Source of the DNA: Heterobasidion occidentale
Lineage: Eukaryota; Basidiomycota; Agaricomycetes; Russulales; Bondarzewiaceae
Reading direction: 5' to 3'
NCBI GenBank assembly: GCA_039111635.1
Contig: JBCAQO010000001.1
Span: 3,968,001-4,032,000 of the forward strand
Length of the DNA stretch: 64,000 nt
Shown here: piece after piece, positions 23,462 through 35,771 of the stretch
How the letters are laid out: every line of letters begins with the position of its first letter
Numbering within the stretch: position 1 is the first letter of the stretch
The notes under the pieces: generated by a model
Databases searched by the model: none
The model's input: only the letters and a program-made list of their open reading frames with translations
Told to the model about the DNA's origin: nothing
Made by a program: the position numbers and the translations under genes

Positions 23462-24381
23462 TGCAACTTCTCCTTACTTCTCTCGGCTCCATCTCACCCT
23501 GCTTTGACCTTTGTGTCCAGATAAAGGAGGTGGCAAGAAACACGAGCGTGACACTGTGAGATCATGCTCTCTCATTGGTTTCGAGACTGTCTAATGCATT
23601 GGAGAGCACGGCCTTACGTCGCTGCCATGCAGCATCTCGTCCTCCTATTCCGGGAACGTCCAAAACAGTAGATGAGTTGCTCCCGGATCAGTACGATCAC
23701 CAGCACGCAGCCAGTGCGCTCTCCCTCTCACCACGATGCGATTCGATGCATGGTCTTTTTGTATACGTACGAGCACTGGCAAATGAGGAACTAGAGTTAG
23801 TCGGCACCGATTCTCGACATGAAAATCGTGCGAGACCGGCAACGTGCTTGGACGAGGTTCTTGCTAATGGAGGCACCATCGCTCTGCATCCGAAGCGTAC
23901 GTCATGATGGGCATGTGTTTCGAAGGATTCGTTTGCCAACGAAGCATCTTCGCGCCAGACGAGTAATGAAAGAAAACTAGCAGACGTCAGTAGTACGGCA
24001 CATCGAAGAAGAACAAAAACGTGCCCTGAGGATTCAATCGCCCTGCGCAGTCCGTGTGGGCTCGCCATCCCATATCGATCGATCGCCAAAGCGCTAAGAC
24101 GTCGGGGAAGTCCAACAGGACGATCTACTTTATATGGCACCGAGCATTGATCATCATGTTTCGAGTCGCTGAGTACATGGTAGACTTTGCCATTCAGTCG
24201 CGAAGCTAGTGAAAGCCTTACCGCGCCCTATCGCCACCCTGTCCATGCGGATGCAGAGCTCGAAGACATGAGTTGCATCGGAAGAAGCGAATCAAAGTTG
24301 CACTGTTGTGTCGTGTACCTCACAATGCACGCCAAGCGATAAATCCATCCACACCCTAGACAAGCACAAGCCAGATCAAGA
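23462..24381. other. Upstream flank, no gene recognised
   Basis: A plus-strand open frame of 110 codons (23575-23907) has no recognisable motif or splice context, and I do not accept it as a gene. Otherwise only short frames. Confidence 0.45.
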
Positions 24382-24618
24382 GTGGACAACTTGCGTTCTG
24401 AAGTCGATGCACGAGGTCCATATGCACCCGTATGTAGTATGGAGAAGTACTGCAGCCACTGGATGGCCGCCGAAGTCAAGGCCATACGACAAGCAACCGG
24501 TATACACACAACGAGCATCCCAATGGAACAGCCGATCGCTGCAACTGTACCAGTCTCAATCGCAAAACCCACTGCTTGGTCGAGACTGGCTTGGCACGAG
24601 CAAGAAGGCGAGCCCTAA
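24382..24618 (+). pseudogene. Fragment of the zinc-knuckle family (linker only)
   Basis: The plus-strand frame contains AAEVKAIRQATGIHTTSIPM and then EQPIAATVPVSIAKPTA. This corresponds to the linker of genes A and B (AE-x-(A/R)-(I/V)-x-x-x-T..P-(I/V/M)-E-(Q/R)..). No knuckle motif follows within the next kilobase, so this looks like a remnant. Similarity is modest and judged by eye. Confidence 0.35.
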
Positions 24619-25159
24619 GACAGTAGAGAACACGGTTTGGGCACCGAGTAAGCTTCACGGCACTGTATCATATTATATCATATCCAAGCATGGCTAGGTC
24701 TACCGTCATCGTTAGCTAGGGTGGAAACTTGAGAGAGCGCATTCAGAAATATTGAACGTGGACGTACTATAATTAGTTTTCTCAGGGCTCCTCCTTGATG
24801 TGCTTTCATCCTTAATGGCTTCGAACCACATTAGGTTTTTCCTTGTCTCGTTATGCCTCTTTCTCGGAGAATGCGGTGACAAGTCAACGTGGGCCGAGGT
24901 GCCGGGATTCAAACATGCGCTTGGTTCTCCGTCGTAAACGTCAACTCCGCTCGACATCATCTGCGTTTAACCAGGTTCAGCCATGTCCCAGATATCTCCC
25001 GTGCAACAGGTCGTCGTGGCCATTGTAGGAACTCTATCTACATATAGATCTGATAACTCACTGGTAACTGGTAATCAGGGACTCTGTGCGCTCAAGTTCA
25101 GGCCTCCAGCGCAGTCTATACAAGGTCTCATCCCTACTCTGAACACATGCAAATTGAAA
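24619..25159. other. Intergenic, probable promoter of the next gene
   Basis: No recognised gene. An ATG at 24983 opens a short frame (MSQISPVQQVVVAIVG) that could be an upstream exon, but it does not join in frame to the following coding sequence without an intron that I cannot place. Confidence 0.4.
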
Positions 25160-26833
25160 ATGACCGTGCATCCAGCATATGTCCTTGACCTGCAGACTTC
25201 ATTTTCTCCCGACGATAAGATAGGTCACATCGATGATGAGCCATGGAGGTCCCGTGCTCTTGAGCTGGAACGCAAACTGCACGACGTCAGCTCGCGGTCT
25301 GAGTCTGAGCATATAGGTTCGGATCTACTGATGACTGCCAAGCTCCCTGCGTCTTGTGCTGATTAACATGAGCCGCCTGATGTACAGAACTTATAGCTCT
25401 GCGGTCTGCTTTGAATGGTTCCCCTCATTCTTCGCATCATCCAGGTCCCTCAAGTCAAACGACGATCCCTTCCAAGAAGAAAGGCATGAAAAAGTCTATG
25501 CCAGAAAAGAATCAGCCTTTGATACCCACACGACCTCCGTGTTCAACGTCTAGTCTCAGCATAAAGCGAATACTTGACGAGTATCCAGGTACACTGCTAT
25601 CATCGAACTTGCGCACCTCAGATAAACTCACTCGTGATGGTGCTGACTTGCTGCCATTGATCTGTAGACTCTGCTATGTCCTTGTCTAACTCTCCAGCTT
25701 TTATGCAGCCTCTCCGGACGTTGGATGCCCTCTTCCTCACATTTGAAGATGGCTTGGATCCACCTCCACCTTCCATCCTTGTAGCGGTTGCGATTCAATC
25801 CCTCCAACGCATCGGTGTTGTATTAAACGCTGCTCTCTCTCGATCTTGCACAGGAAGCTGCATCTCAGACACGCCTCCACGCCCGCCCGGCGTTCTACAA
25901 ACGGTGACAGTACTAGTTCCACACGTGCTCTCGATGGTCTTGCCACCTGTCCTTCACGCATATACGAAGAAGGGAGAGGATACTGGCTCGCGAAAGACGT
26001 CCCCTTGGACGACACGCCTTGAGGGAGACGACTGCTCGCCTCTGTCTTCAGCTGTGATCGGGGACGACCTGTCTGTGATGCTAAATGCCGTTCTGGGGCA
26101 GCTTTTTGAACACATATTACTTCGTATCATCCAGGCCATCGACTCGACGACACGACTGTACACAAGCATACTTCTGCTGCCACCAGATCAAGACAAGAGC
26201 CAGACACGCCAAAAAAGCAAGACGCAGCCTTCGTCATCTCATTCTCAAAGTACCATCAGCACGCCACTGGAGCCATCGGCTCTGCTACAGTGTCTACGTA
26301 CCATTCTCGCAGTCTTGGACCATCTATGCGGCGATGCCGCAATACGATTTCCGCGTCAGGCTCACGAGCTCATTCATCGAACCCAATCGCTCAAAGACCG
26401 CCTGGCATTGGCGGCTGTGAGCGAGCTAAACGGCCTGTTCTCAGATCCTGCACCCAATGATACATCAAGCCCGGCGCCGTCTTCTTCTTCTTCTTCCTCT
26501 GACTCGGCTCCTGGCTCTCGCCGTGTCAAGGATAACACGAATTCGCGCGAAGTGCGTGCCCGTCGACTTGCACGGAAGGATACCGTGTACTTTCTATGTG
26601 CTTCTTTTTCGCTGTGTCTGCAACCTTGTGCCGGCTCGACTACGTGCACGTCTGACACGATCCTTCGAGCAGCATTGGGCGGGGCGCTGGGAAACCTCAT
26701 CAAAACTCGCTTAGGTGGACCGAGATTCGGCATATCAGAAGGCGGCAGGTCATGGGAGCTGGATGACGTTGAGGAAGGTATTGTCTTAGCAGCGTTGGAG
26801 ATGGCCTGGGGCGAGGGTATAGTTGTAGAGTGA
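25160..26833 (+). CDS. Conserved-looking helical/coiled-coil protein, unknown (possibly Mei4-like)
   Basis: Three exons join cleanly: ATG 25160 (MTVHPAYVLDLQTSFSPDDK), a second exon at about 25391-25586, and a long last exon from about 25668 to TGA 26833. This gives about 500 residues. Near the N-terminus is a short coiled-coil stretch (PWRSRALELERKLHDV), then a basic Ser/Pro linker (PSKKKGMKKSMPEKNQ), then a long all-helical region with low-complexity serine runs (26480-26520). I do not recognise the family with certainty. A W-(K/R)-S-(K/R)-x-x-x-LE coiled coil followed by a helical domain recalls Mei4/Rec24, the meiotic recombination initiation factor, but this is a weak resemblance. Confidence 0.6.
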
Positions 26834-26981
26834 TTGATGCATCATGGGTGAAAGTTCATTTCATGAAGGGCTGTCGTCTCTCATTCCGGATGCAATGCAT
26901 TTGACTACATGCCAAACACAACCATATCGCGAGGCCTACTTTCCCAAGTCGTCGAGCAAGTCCCATATTGGTATACACTGT
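26834..26981. other. Convergent 3' spacer
   Basis: A short spacer between the helical protein (plus) and carboxypeptidase 1 (minus). Nothing distinctive seen. Confidence 0.4.
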
Positions 26982-29136
26982 CACAAATCCTCCTGCGCTA
27001 ACCAACGGTTTATGAGTGCCAAAGCTTCCTGTGGCTTATCATAGGGCACCTGACAGATATAAATCAGCACTTGCCCTGATTTCACCATTGAGTATCACGC
27101 ACCATATGTCCCGCTCCATCGATCGTGGCGAACGTGAAGCCACTCGCGCTCCTTGTTTTTCCAGCCACCGCATCATTCACCGTCCACTCTCTCAATTCCT
27201 GCGACGAGAATTCGGCCTTCCCACTCCAGTCGAGCGCGAGCGTCCACCGCTCGTTTCCGACCCAATTGCAGATCCAATCGTATGCGCCGACGTAGATCAG
27301 CACGCGCACGCCACGCTCGAGCAGGCCCGCCACGTAGTCGTACGACGGGTGCAGGGCGTCGAGCGCGGTGGTGAAGGCCATGCCGACGTCATTCGAGCAG
27401 GCGCTGAAGTTTTGCGCTGCTGCAGGATCGACGCCAAGCAACGAGCGAACTTCTGGCTGGTCGAGATATTTTGCGATTGACCTAACAGCGAGAACGATGA
27501 GTTGTGTCATGAGATAGTAGCATGTCTGTGATGCACGAACAGAGTGACGGGATAGCAAAGTGTTTCTTCAATTGGTCCGTCACACGGGCGACTGATGTCA
27601 TAGAAATTCAACCCTATCCAAGCATGTGCGTTATTCACATAGCAACACCTGGCCATGTGGAGACATACCTGTACTTTCAAACGGCGACGAGAGTTCAGTG
27701 TCACAAAAGTTTGAGGCAGCCTCGCAGTTCATAGAATCGAATTGATCGATACAGCTCTCCTTGAGCCACTTCTCGCAGCGAGGAAGCTATCAAGAAATAA
27801 TTCAACAATCGAGAGCATTCGCGCAATGCATCGATACTTACTGCCTTCTTCATGCGGAGACAAGTGCTGTCAGCAGACCCCGCGTTGTTTTAGATATATA
27901 GAAAATAGAACGCGTTGACAGAATGCACTCACCCGATATCCAAGACAGGAGGGACAGAAGCAGCAGTGCATGACATGTCGTAGTAAGAAGCAACTCTCTG
28001 AATGGGTCAGTCATACCATTTCCTACAACATGCAAGGTCAGCCGATAATTCAATTTTCGAGGAACATTGAACAGACCAATGATGGCAGATGTCAGATTGA
28101 TGGGAGTAAGACCGGCAGCTATCAACTGCGCATTCTGATCATGAACTTGTGCAGCAAAAAGTGGGACATAGCGACCCTTTTTTGGTTGTCCAGTGAATAC
28201 GATGAATAAATAATTACAAGCACTGAACTTACCCCGTATGATTCGCCAGCCATATGGAAGGCGCGCCCTTTGAACGAGGAGAAATTTTCAAAGAAGATAG
28301 CCACGAATGCAGCAATATCCTTGGCCGCATCCTCAGTGGTATCCTGGACAATAATCAGATATGGAGAGATTCAACAAAGACACGACACAAGACACCTACG
28401 ACATGTTCACCGTACTCAGCATACGAGAAGCCGACTCCAACAGGTTGATCGACGAAAAATACATTGGCATTTGAGTTCCAGCTTTCTGGGTGGAATTCGG
28501 TGGAGGTGTCATTGACTACCCTACAAGGTCCTGAACTCATTGTCAATACATCCACCAAATGTAAAATATAAAACAATCCGAACCAAGTTCCATGAACAGA
28601 CCCATAGCCGAGGAACATCCTGGACCTATGATGAGACGCTGTTGATGAGCTTCCAGCGCAATTGATGAAACAGTGAGACTCACCTCCGTTAGTCCAGAAA
28701 ATGATATCGTCTGTGTCTGGGTCGTTTCGACTCTCGAAGAAGTAGAAGAAAATGTGTTTCGCCTCGATGTCGATATATCCAGAATACGCCCTTCATTGAT
28801 AGGTGGTTTAAGTAGTGAAAACAGGCGATGACGGTAATTATAGGCTCACTGCACAGTCGTATCGCAGAAGTCTGAGACCTTCTTGATTCTGGCAGTATGC
28901 TTTGGAAACACGGGATGCGATAGAACTGTGTAATCCGACGCGCTCAACGAGCTCAGCGTCTCCACAGGCGAGAACAGCCTTGCGTCGTACTGCGCAGCCT
29001 TCCAATCCGCTCCCACGTACGAGTTCGCATTGCCAGCAGGATTTGACGCGTATCGGAAAGGTTGTTGACTATGACTTGCTGCGAGCCCGCGCGCACCTAG
29101 GAATGCAAGAAAAGAGATACTAAGTGTCGCGAGCAT
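26982..29136 (-). CDS. Secreted serine carboxypeptidase (S10), copy 1, one frame break
   Basis: Peptidase family S10 (carboxypeptidase Y-like), removing C-terminal residues from peptides. Signal peptide MLATLSISFLAFLGARGLAA from ATG 29136. GPGCSSAMG oxyanion segment, nucleophile serine in MAGESYGGRY split by an intron near 28230, catalytic Asp in [11 protein letters not shown] (about 27280), catalytic His in IDGAGHMVPYDKP, and the end at TGA 26982-26984. About ten introns. Compared with its neighbour, one base is missing near 27994: MTDPFRE should run into VASYYDMSC, but the frame breaks. The remaining exons are intact, so this is either a recent lesion or an assembly error. It is a tandem duplicate of the next gene, with nearly the same exon structure. 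Confidence 0.85.
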
Positions 29137-29703
29137 GGTGGTGGTTGTGGTAAACCGGTGCTGTGAGCTTCATGACTGACGCCGAAAGGATTCTTATGGT
29201 TGACCGCACAAGAAGGGGAGAGATAAGATAAATTTAGATCACTTCTCTCTCCTCACAACCCATATTAGGCAAGTCTCCAACTTCCTCTCCCATGGTGATC
29301 CAGAAGAGAAGCGTTCGGTTCGCGGAAAGCGACACGCTCTTCACTGAGTCTTCAGAGTTCCGCACTTGAGAAATTGGGAACAATCCAGATGATTTCTGAT
29401 TGTCAGCAATACCATGAAACACTAAACAACTGCGCAAGGCGTCAGAGCTGTTGTGACAAGATAGGGATTCCATTTAGTTCCGTTCATCAAGGGAATACAT
29501 GGCAAGTGGCAAGAAGAGCTTTGAAAACGAAGGCACAAATCGAATTCCGGAAACAACCAAATTTAACAGGATGGCTGAAGAACCATGATGGAACGTTGAA
29601 AGTAGAACACCAGACACAACCTTCAGCATATCCTCCTGCATCTGTCAGATTTAGAGGGAGCCGTCGAATTTGACCCACAGTGCAACAGGATATTTCATGA
29701 CTA
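29137..29703. other. Intergenic spacer between tandem carboxypeptidases
   Basis: Promoter region of copy 1 and 3' flank of copy 2, both on the minus strand. No gene recognised. Confidence 0.5.
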
Positions 29704-31863
29704 TCACAAATCTTCCTGAGCTAACCAGCGGTTTATGAGTGCCAGAGATTCCTTCGGTTTATCATAGGGAACCTAACAAGAATAGGTCAGCACTTCTCCA
29801 GATGTGGCCCTTGAAATTAAGCACCATATGCCCAGCCCCGTCGACAGTAGCAAACGTGAGACCTTTCGCGCTCCTCGTCTTGCCAGCCACCGCGCCGTCG
29901 ACCTTCCACTCCCGCAACTCCTGAGAGGCGAACTGAGTTTTCCCACTCCAGTCAAGCGCGAGCGTCCAACGCTCATTCGAAATCCAGTTGCATATCCAAT
30001 CATATGCCCCAACGTAGATGAGCACGCGCACGTCGCGTTCAAGCAGACCAGCCACGTATTCATATGATGCTTGCATCATGTCACCTGCGACGACGAAGGC
30101 CATGCCAACCTCGTTGGAGCATGAACTGAAATTTTGCGAGACTGTAGGATCGACGCCTAGCAGCGAGCGAATCTTAGGCTGGTCGAGGTATTTGGCGATA
30201 GATCTGCCAAAACGCAGAACAGTCGTGTCCCAATGTCGCGGGAAGTATAAGAGATACGTACTGTGTGATAGGATAGCAGAGTGTCTCTTCCAATGTTCCG
30301 TCACACGGGCGGCTGATGTCATAGTAGTTCAACCCTAAAGAATGCATCATTTGCACATAAATCCCACTTCCCACATAGGTACATACCAGTGCTTTCAAAC
30401 GGCGAGGCCAGTTCAGTTTCACAAAAGTTGGAGGCGGCCTCGCAGTTCATTGAGTCGAACTGATCAATGCAACTTTCCTTCAGCCACTTCTCGCAGCGCG
30501 GAAGCTGCCAACAGATCCGTGAACAAATTGTCGTAAATGTTGATTGTGAGATACATACCGCCTTTTTCATGCGAATACAAGTGCTATATCAATCCATAGA
30601 TGAATAGGTCAAATAGCAAGGTTCGTCCAACAAAGTACTCACTTAATATCCAAAACAGGCGGCACGGAAGCCGGAGTGCACGACATGTCATAGTATGACG
30701 CTACCTGTTTGTATGGGTCAGTCATACCATTACCTACGATAAACTAAATCAGTCCTGTGTGGTTGAAGTCTCAACTCCTCAAAAACAGACCAATAATGAC
30801 GGACACCAGATTGATAGGGGTGAGGCCTGTGGCAACCAGCAGCGCATTCTGATCATGGACTTGTGCAGCAAAAAGCGGAACGTAGCGACCCTGATGCGGT
30901 TTTTTCGCCCTGTCAATAGATTTTGAATACAAGGTCCAAGCACTAGACTTACCCCATACGATTCTCCAGCCATGTGGAATGCACGCCCCTTGAACGAGGA
31001 GAAATTCTCGAAAAAGATCGCCACAAATGCTGCAATGTCCTTTGCTGCATCCTCGCTGGTATCCTGAGCAGCCATAGTAAAAACAAAGGAAGGTCTTCAG
31101 AAGATAGAAAACCGAGGACTTACAACATGCTCCCCGTACTCCGCATAGGAGAAGCCGACGCCTACGGGCTGGTCGACGAAAAATACATTGGCGTTCGAGT
31201 TCCAGCTTTCAGGATGGAACACGGTGGCGTTTTCAGTGATAACCCTACAAGGTCCTAGATCTATTATCAGTTGATGTCTGATTTATAATGAGGAGAATTT
31301 CGAACCAAGTTCCATGAAAAGTCCCATGGACGACGAGCATCCTGGACCTGTGATATATATAAGTCGCTGTAGGCACGATGAAGAGAATTGTTAGAGAGTC
31401 ACCTCCGTTGGTCCAGAAAATGACATCGTCTGTGTCAGGATCGTTTCGACTCTCGAAGAAGTAAAAGAAAATATGTTTCGCCTCGATATCGATATATCCA
31501 GAGTACGCTCTTTGATCGGTATCATTTTAAGCGCTGTAATCGGGTTATGTAGAACGTGGGAGACACTCACTGCACAGTTGGGTCGCAAAAGTTTTCGACC
31601 TTCTTGATTCTAGCAGCATGTCTTGGGAACACAGGATGCGAAAGAACTGTGTACTCGGACGCGCTCAGGGTGCTCAGTGTCTCCACAGGTGAAAAAATCC
31701 CAGCGTCATATCGCCCAACTTGCCAATCTGCTCCCACGTATTTCTTCGCATTGCCAGCAGGGTTTGACGCGCGAGACGTCGAGAAAACTTGTTGACTCTG
31801 ACCAGCTGCAAGGGCGCGAGTGCCTAGAGACGCAAGCAGCGAGATGTAAAGCGTTGCAAACAT
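29704..31863 (-). CDS. Secreted serine carboxypeptidase (S10), copy 2
   Basis: Signal peptide [20 protein letters not shown] from ATG 31863. All S10 hallmarks are present: GPGCSS, substrate-pocket segment [20 protein letters not shown], nucleophile [31 protein letters not shown] (intact here), disulfide Cys-rich exons ([20 protein letters not shown]), Asp in [11 protein letters not shown], His in [13 protein letters not shown], and stop at 29704-29706. Exon phases match copy 1, showing tandem duplication. A vacuolar or secreted location is expected. No frame break was found. Confidence 0.9.
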
Positions 31864-34800
31864 CGTGGTTGAAAGTCAACTAGCACCGTGAGTAACATGG
31901 CAAGGGTGCATATGGTCGAGTCGAGATAACAAAAGCATAGATCACACATGAACGACTGCAATCTTATGTGTTGGTCAGCAACGGAGACTAATAAGATCAC
32001 ATCCTCACGATTCAAATCAGGCAGTTCTCCACGTTTGACTCTGCACAGCGCAAGTGGGACGAGTACGAAGTCACTGACAGGTTCAGAAAGAGATATTTTG
32101 ACGAAAGGCGATGTGTTGTTAGCTTCAATGCGTCTCGTATCACAAATCGTTGAATTTCCACGCGACGCAGCGGCATTCGCAAACTGCCGAAAGCGCTCGA
32201 TGCATAATCCTTGTCTCCCCTTGACTCTCCAACATCTCCATCACAATTCGTTCAAGCAGGCCTTCCACACACTTCACACCTCCTTGCATCCCCAACCATT
32301 CGTTAGGAACATAGCTTTGCTTTTTTTCGGCTTCGGCTCTACGCAGCAACACAGCGCAGTTGTAATTCTCGGAAGAGCAGAAGCTCACGACGCATTCTCA
32401 AGGCGACCGCTCGGACAATAGTTTGAATATCCCGGCCCAGACAATTCCAAGCACTGACGCTGAGCAAGACAAGCTAAGCCTCGGGGCGGTGGCCATAAGA
32501 GAGGAACATTGTGATGGTGGCATGGTGGGGTATGACTCGCCGAAGACAAGAAGGGGGTACGTTGTCGAACGTTCACAGGAACCCGTCATCAGGGTACCTC
32601 CTCATACTGACCTCCAGTCAGCTGCCCATACCCGTTTTTCTTTCCTGGACTGTCAATGATAGGCAACCCGTCGAAGCTGAGTCTCACCTTCATTTTCGCT
32701 GTCCACCCGGTATATCGCCACAGCTTCTCTCGTGCCATAATCCAGTTCCAACAATTCTCAATCAGCGATTGATCGTGCTGGCGAATCATTCCATTTCTAT
32801 GACCTTCGCTCCCACCACACCACCTCGTCTCGAAAAAAGACCCGTTCTATTCTCAGCCCGGCCCGCCTAGGTTTCAATATGTCGAGATGCACATCGACTT
32901 GTCTATGTTTACGCTGTCTCATCTGGCGGGCATGGCTCAAGTATCGGTATGGGCACTCTTTTGTCACCCAGCGGTCGTTCCTGGCGACAGGTCTGCTACT
33001 TGTTGATTGACTGTGCATAACAGATCAATCTTTGACGCAAATCAGCACTGCAACGCCGAAAGTCAAAGTGGTACGAGTGATAAAAGGTTGCTGAAGTCTA
33101 AGCCGAATCGCTTCGTGCGAAACAATACTTTGGGACCGCAGCTCCGCTCGTTCATCTCGGCGATGCCTGCAGTGTCTGCTGACCTTTCCCTCCAGTTCCT
33201 CACACTGCCAAGGCACGACGCCCTTCTGTTCTTGTACCTCCCCGTCGCTCCTCTAGCACATCCTCCCTTCCTGAGTGGAAGCGCGCAACCTTGGTTACTT
33301 TTTTGAGAGGTCTAGGCTGTCAATGAACACATTCGAGAGCCTTCCTGGTCCATGACCACAGCGTCTTGTGCCTTCCGGGTGCTGAATGCAGGAGGCGCGC
33401 TCCGTATGAAACGCTCTCGATCGTGTCCTTCGCATTCTTCCGAGGCGTACGTTCACGAAATCGGCCACAATGTCAACCAGACGTGCAGGAGCATAAAATT
33501 TATCGCGGCGCAGATTAATCGATCCCAGTATAAAAAATCCATAACGTACAACAACCATGAAACGACAGCATGTGTCAAAGATCCTACAGACATCGCGCGC
33601 TAACCATTCTACCTCTCCGCGGACACGACTCGCTTAACCGTATCTACAATGACATACGATTCACAGGGGAATCCACGGCGTCCGACCCCGTGCTACTTGT
33701 GGGGACGACATTGAGAACGGACCCAACCTAGAATATGGCGGGAAGCTCGCCTGCCGATCGTTATGTCACCTCAGTGTTCCCTCCGCCATCTGCCAGACGT
33801 GCTTCGTGGGGGGCCCCAGGACATGTTTTCATCATCCATCATTTCTGCGTAGTTGACGTGCGTCTGCAGATGGGCTCTAAGATGCATTTCGTTCTTCGTA
33901 GATATGCACAACTAACCTTCAATGGTTTCGAGCTCGCAGCTTTCGACCGCGAGGGCAAGGCTTGGCTTTTAGCCTGTAAATGAGTAAGCGACACATATTT
34001 CAGGTCGATGGATCAGCGGCCTTACCAGTGATAGAGGCCATGGTTGTGGCACAAGGGTGCTTGCCGAAGAGTACCCGCTGGCATTGTCAGACACGATACT
34101 ATCTTTCCGTGTGCTTAGGCCCTGCAGACCCGGGCAGCAATAATCTGGTGCATCAATATTATAGACCTGCGAGAGAATGTGCAAACCCTACCTTGGGCTT
34201 AGCAGAGTTTTTCTTTGTGAATGGGTTGTACATCTCGGTGGTAGAGACTAGAGGAGAAGTTTCTCTAGAGCGCAAGGATAGGGTCAGTGCCACGACCATG
34301 ACAATATCAGCAGACGCACAGGAGAACGCTCACCGTGAATAGCAGTGGAAGGGCGAAAGTGGGCAAAAGTAGCGCACTTGACAAGGCGTGGACTGGCCCA
34401 CCTTTATAGACGAGCACCATTTCTACCCCACATGATTATGGTGTGTTACGGCACCGCGTCTAGATGGCACGAGACGCTCGATCGGGACGCCCGCTTCCCT
34501 TCCAATGGTTCTCCAGCTGAATCCATCGAGCGCGCATTCAGACCAGAACGGGATCTTTCAAGACCCCACTGTCCATCCTCGACTTCAACTGCGCAATCGC
34601 CCCGCGATTGGACGTTGATGCTATGCGGAAGAGATCCGTTGACGTGGAGTGGGTGCACAGTGCCAACGACGACATCTGCCATGATTGGATTAAGGTCCGC
34701 CGCTGAATTTGAACCGCGCTCAGCTGCACTGAGTTACCCACCTGACTGGAACTTGATGCATGATGTCCATGTTCATTCATGACGTTCCGCGCAAAACCGG

Positions 34801-35211
34801 AACGGACCTCAGGGGCGAGGATGCAAGATGCGGTATGTGCGCAGATGCGTGCCAGGGACGGAGCCTAACGTGGGCCTTCGTGAGAGTCCGAGTTCCCAAT
34901 GGTATTCACGGCGAACCGTAGTACATCATGATATTTTGTAGGGTCCGAGGCTGGCGCTGGTAATGACTAACCTCATTGGTGTCTGTGCTAACTCTGTGCT
35001 ATCGCCGTTTGAATCAAATTGATGTGTAAAAGGGTGACCCTGCCTGATAAATGCAAGCGACTCGCGGTTCACTGAACTCAAAAGCAGATCATGAGATGGT
35101 TAGGTGACCAAGAACGCTGCCAATTAGTCTGACAATGATATACACGACGAAACATGAGAATATGCATCGTAACTGTAGCGTACACGCATGTGTTGGATAT
35201 TATGCGTTCAG
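31864..35211. other. 3.3-kb gene-poor stretch
   Basis: The largest gap in the window. Several open frames of 60-145 codons exist on both strands (for example 31948-32421 plus, 34345-34782 plus), but none shows motifs, credible splice sites or composition I would call coding. No inverted repeats or long tandem repeats were noticed. It may hold a non-coding RNA, relics or long regulatory regions; nothing is claimed. Confidence 0.45.
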
Positions 35212-35771
35212 TCAGTCCTTGCGAACGCTTTGGTTGATATCCGACTTCAGCTCATTCTTCTTTTGTGTCGCCTGTGCTGTGCCCTGGTGTATTTTCGAGA
35301 GTTGTAAGAATAGGGCATTGGCCATAAATAGAAAGCCGGCGTACCTCCGACGTCTTTTCTTTCACAGCTTCAGTCGCCTGAGAGAAACTGTCTTAAAAGA
35401 TGTGGACAGCAACGCGCTGTATCACCTACCTCCTTTGCCTTCTCTTTGGAAGTACCTGTCACAGAATGGTAAGCCCCGAAAAGTCTCTAGATGATGATTG
35501 AATACCTAATGCCTGCTTGCTCTTCTCTGTGACCTCCTCGCCCGCGTCCAAGGCCGATGCCAGACCTTTCCCCACCTTTTTGTTTACCTGAACCAAGATA
35601 TCTGTTTTCAATTCCAGTACGATATGTGACGCCACCTACCGTGTCCGCTACCTCAGAAACCTTCTCTGTGACTGTTTTCGCCGCAACAGGCGTTGCGTGC
35701 AATTGGCGTGATGCGACGACGGGCGCGCGAGCGGCTTGGGTGCGTGCAACAACTGTAATATGGTAGAACAT
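35212..35771 (-). CDS. Small LEA-like mitochondrial protein
   Basis: Start ATG 35771 gives a mitochondrial-type presequence (MFYHITVVARTQAARAPVVA, then SRQLHAT). After splicing, the protein is repetitive, Lys/Glu/Ala-rich and amphipathic: KTVTEKVSEVADTVNKKVGK, GLASALDAGEEVTEKSKQAL, TSKEKAKE, AVKEKTSE, ending KSDINQSVRKD at TGA 35212-35214. Repeats of the form T-x-K-x-x-E are typical of late-embryogenesis-abundant group 3-like proteins that protect membranes or proteins during drying or stress. Four introns, each with GT-AG ends. Assignment rests on composition and presequence. Confidence 0.65.

Noticed and set aside
23575..23907. 110-codon plus-strand frame
   Set aside because: No motif, no promoter or splice context, and no similarity to the nearby zinc-knuckle family that I can see.
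24895..24915. T-loop-like sequence (TTTGAATCCCGG on the minus strand)
   Set aside because: The five bases 5' of the loop do not pair with CCCGG, and no D-arm is found upstream.
33595..33621. tRNA-like D-arm on the minus strand (GGTAGAATGGTTAGCGC)
   Set aside because: No matching acceptor stem, anticodon stem or T-arm follows at the right distances.
31948..34782. Several open frames of 100-157 codons in the 31.9-35.2 kb gap
   Set aside because: They overlap on both strands, lack motifs and do not show consistent intron borders; treated as chance frames.
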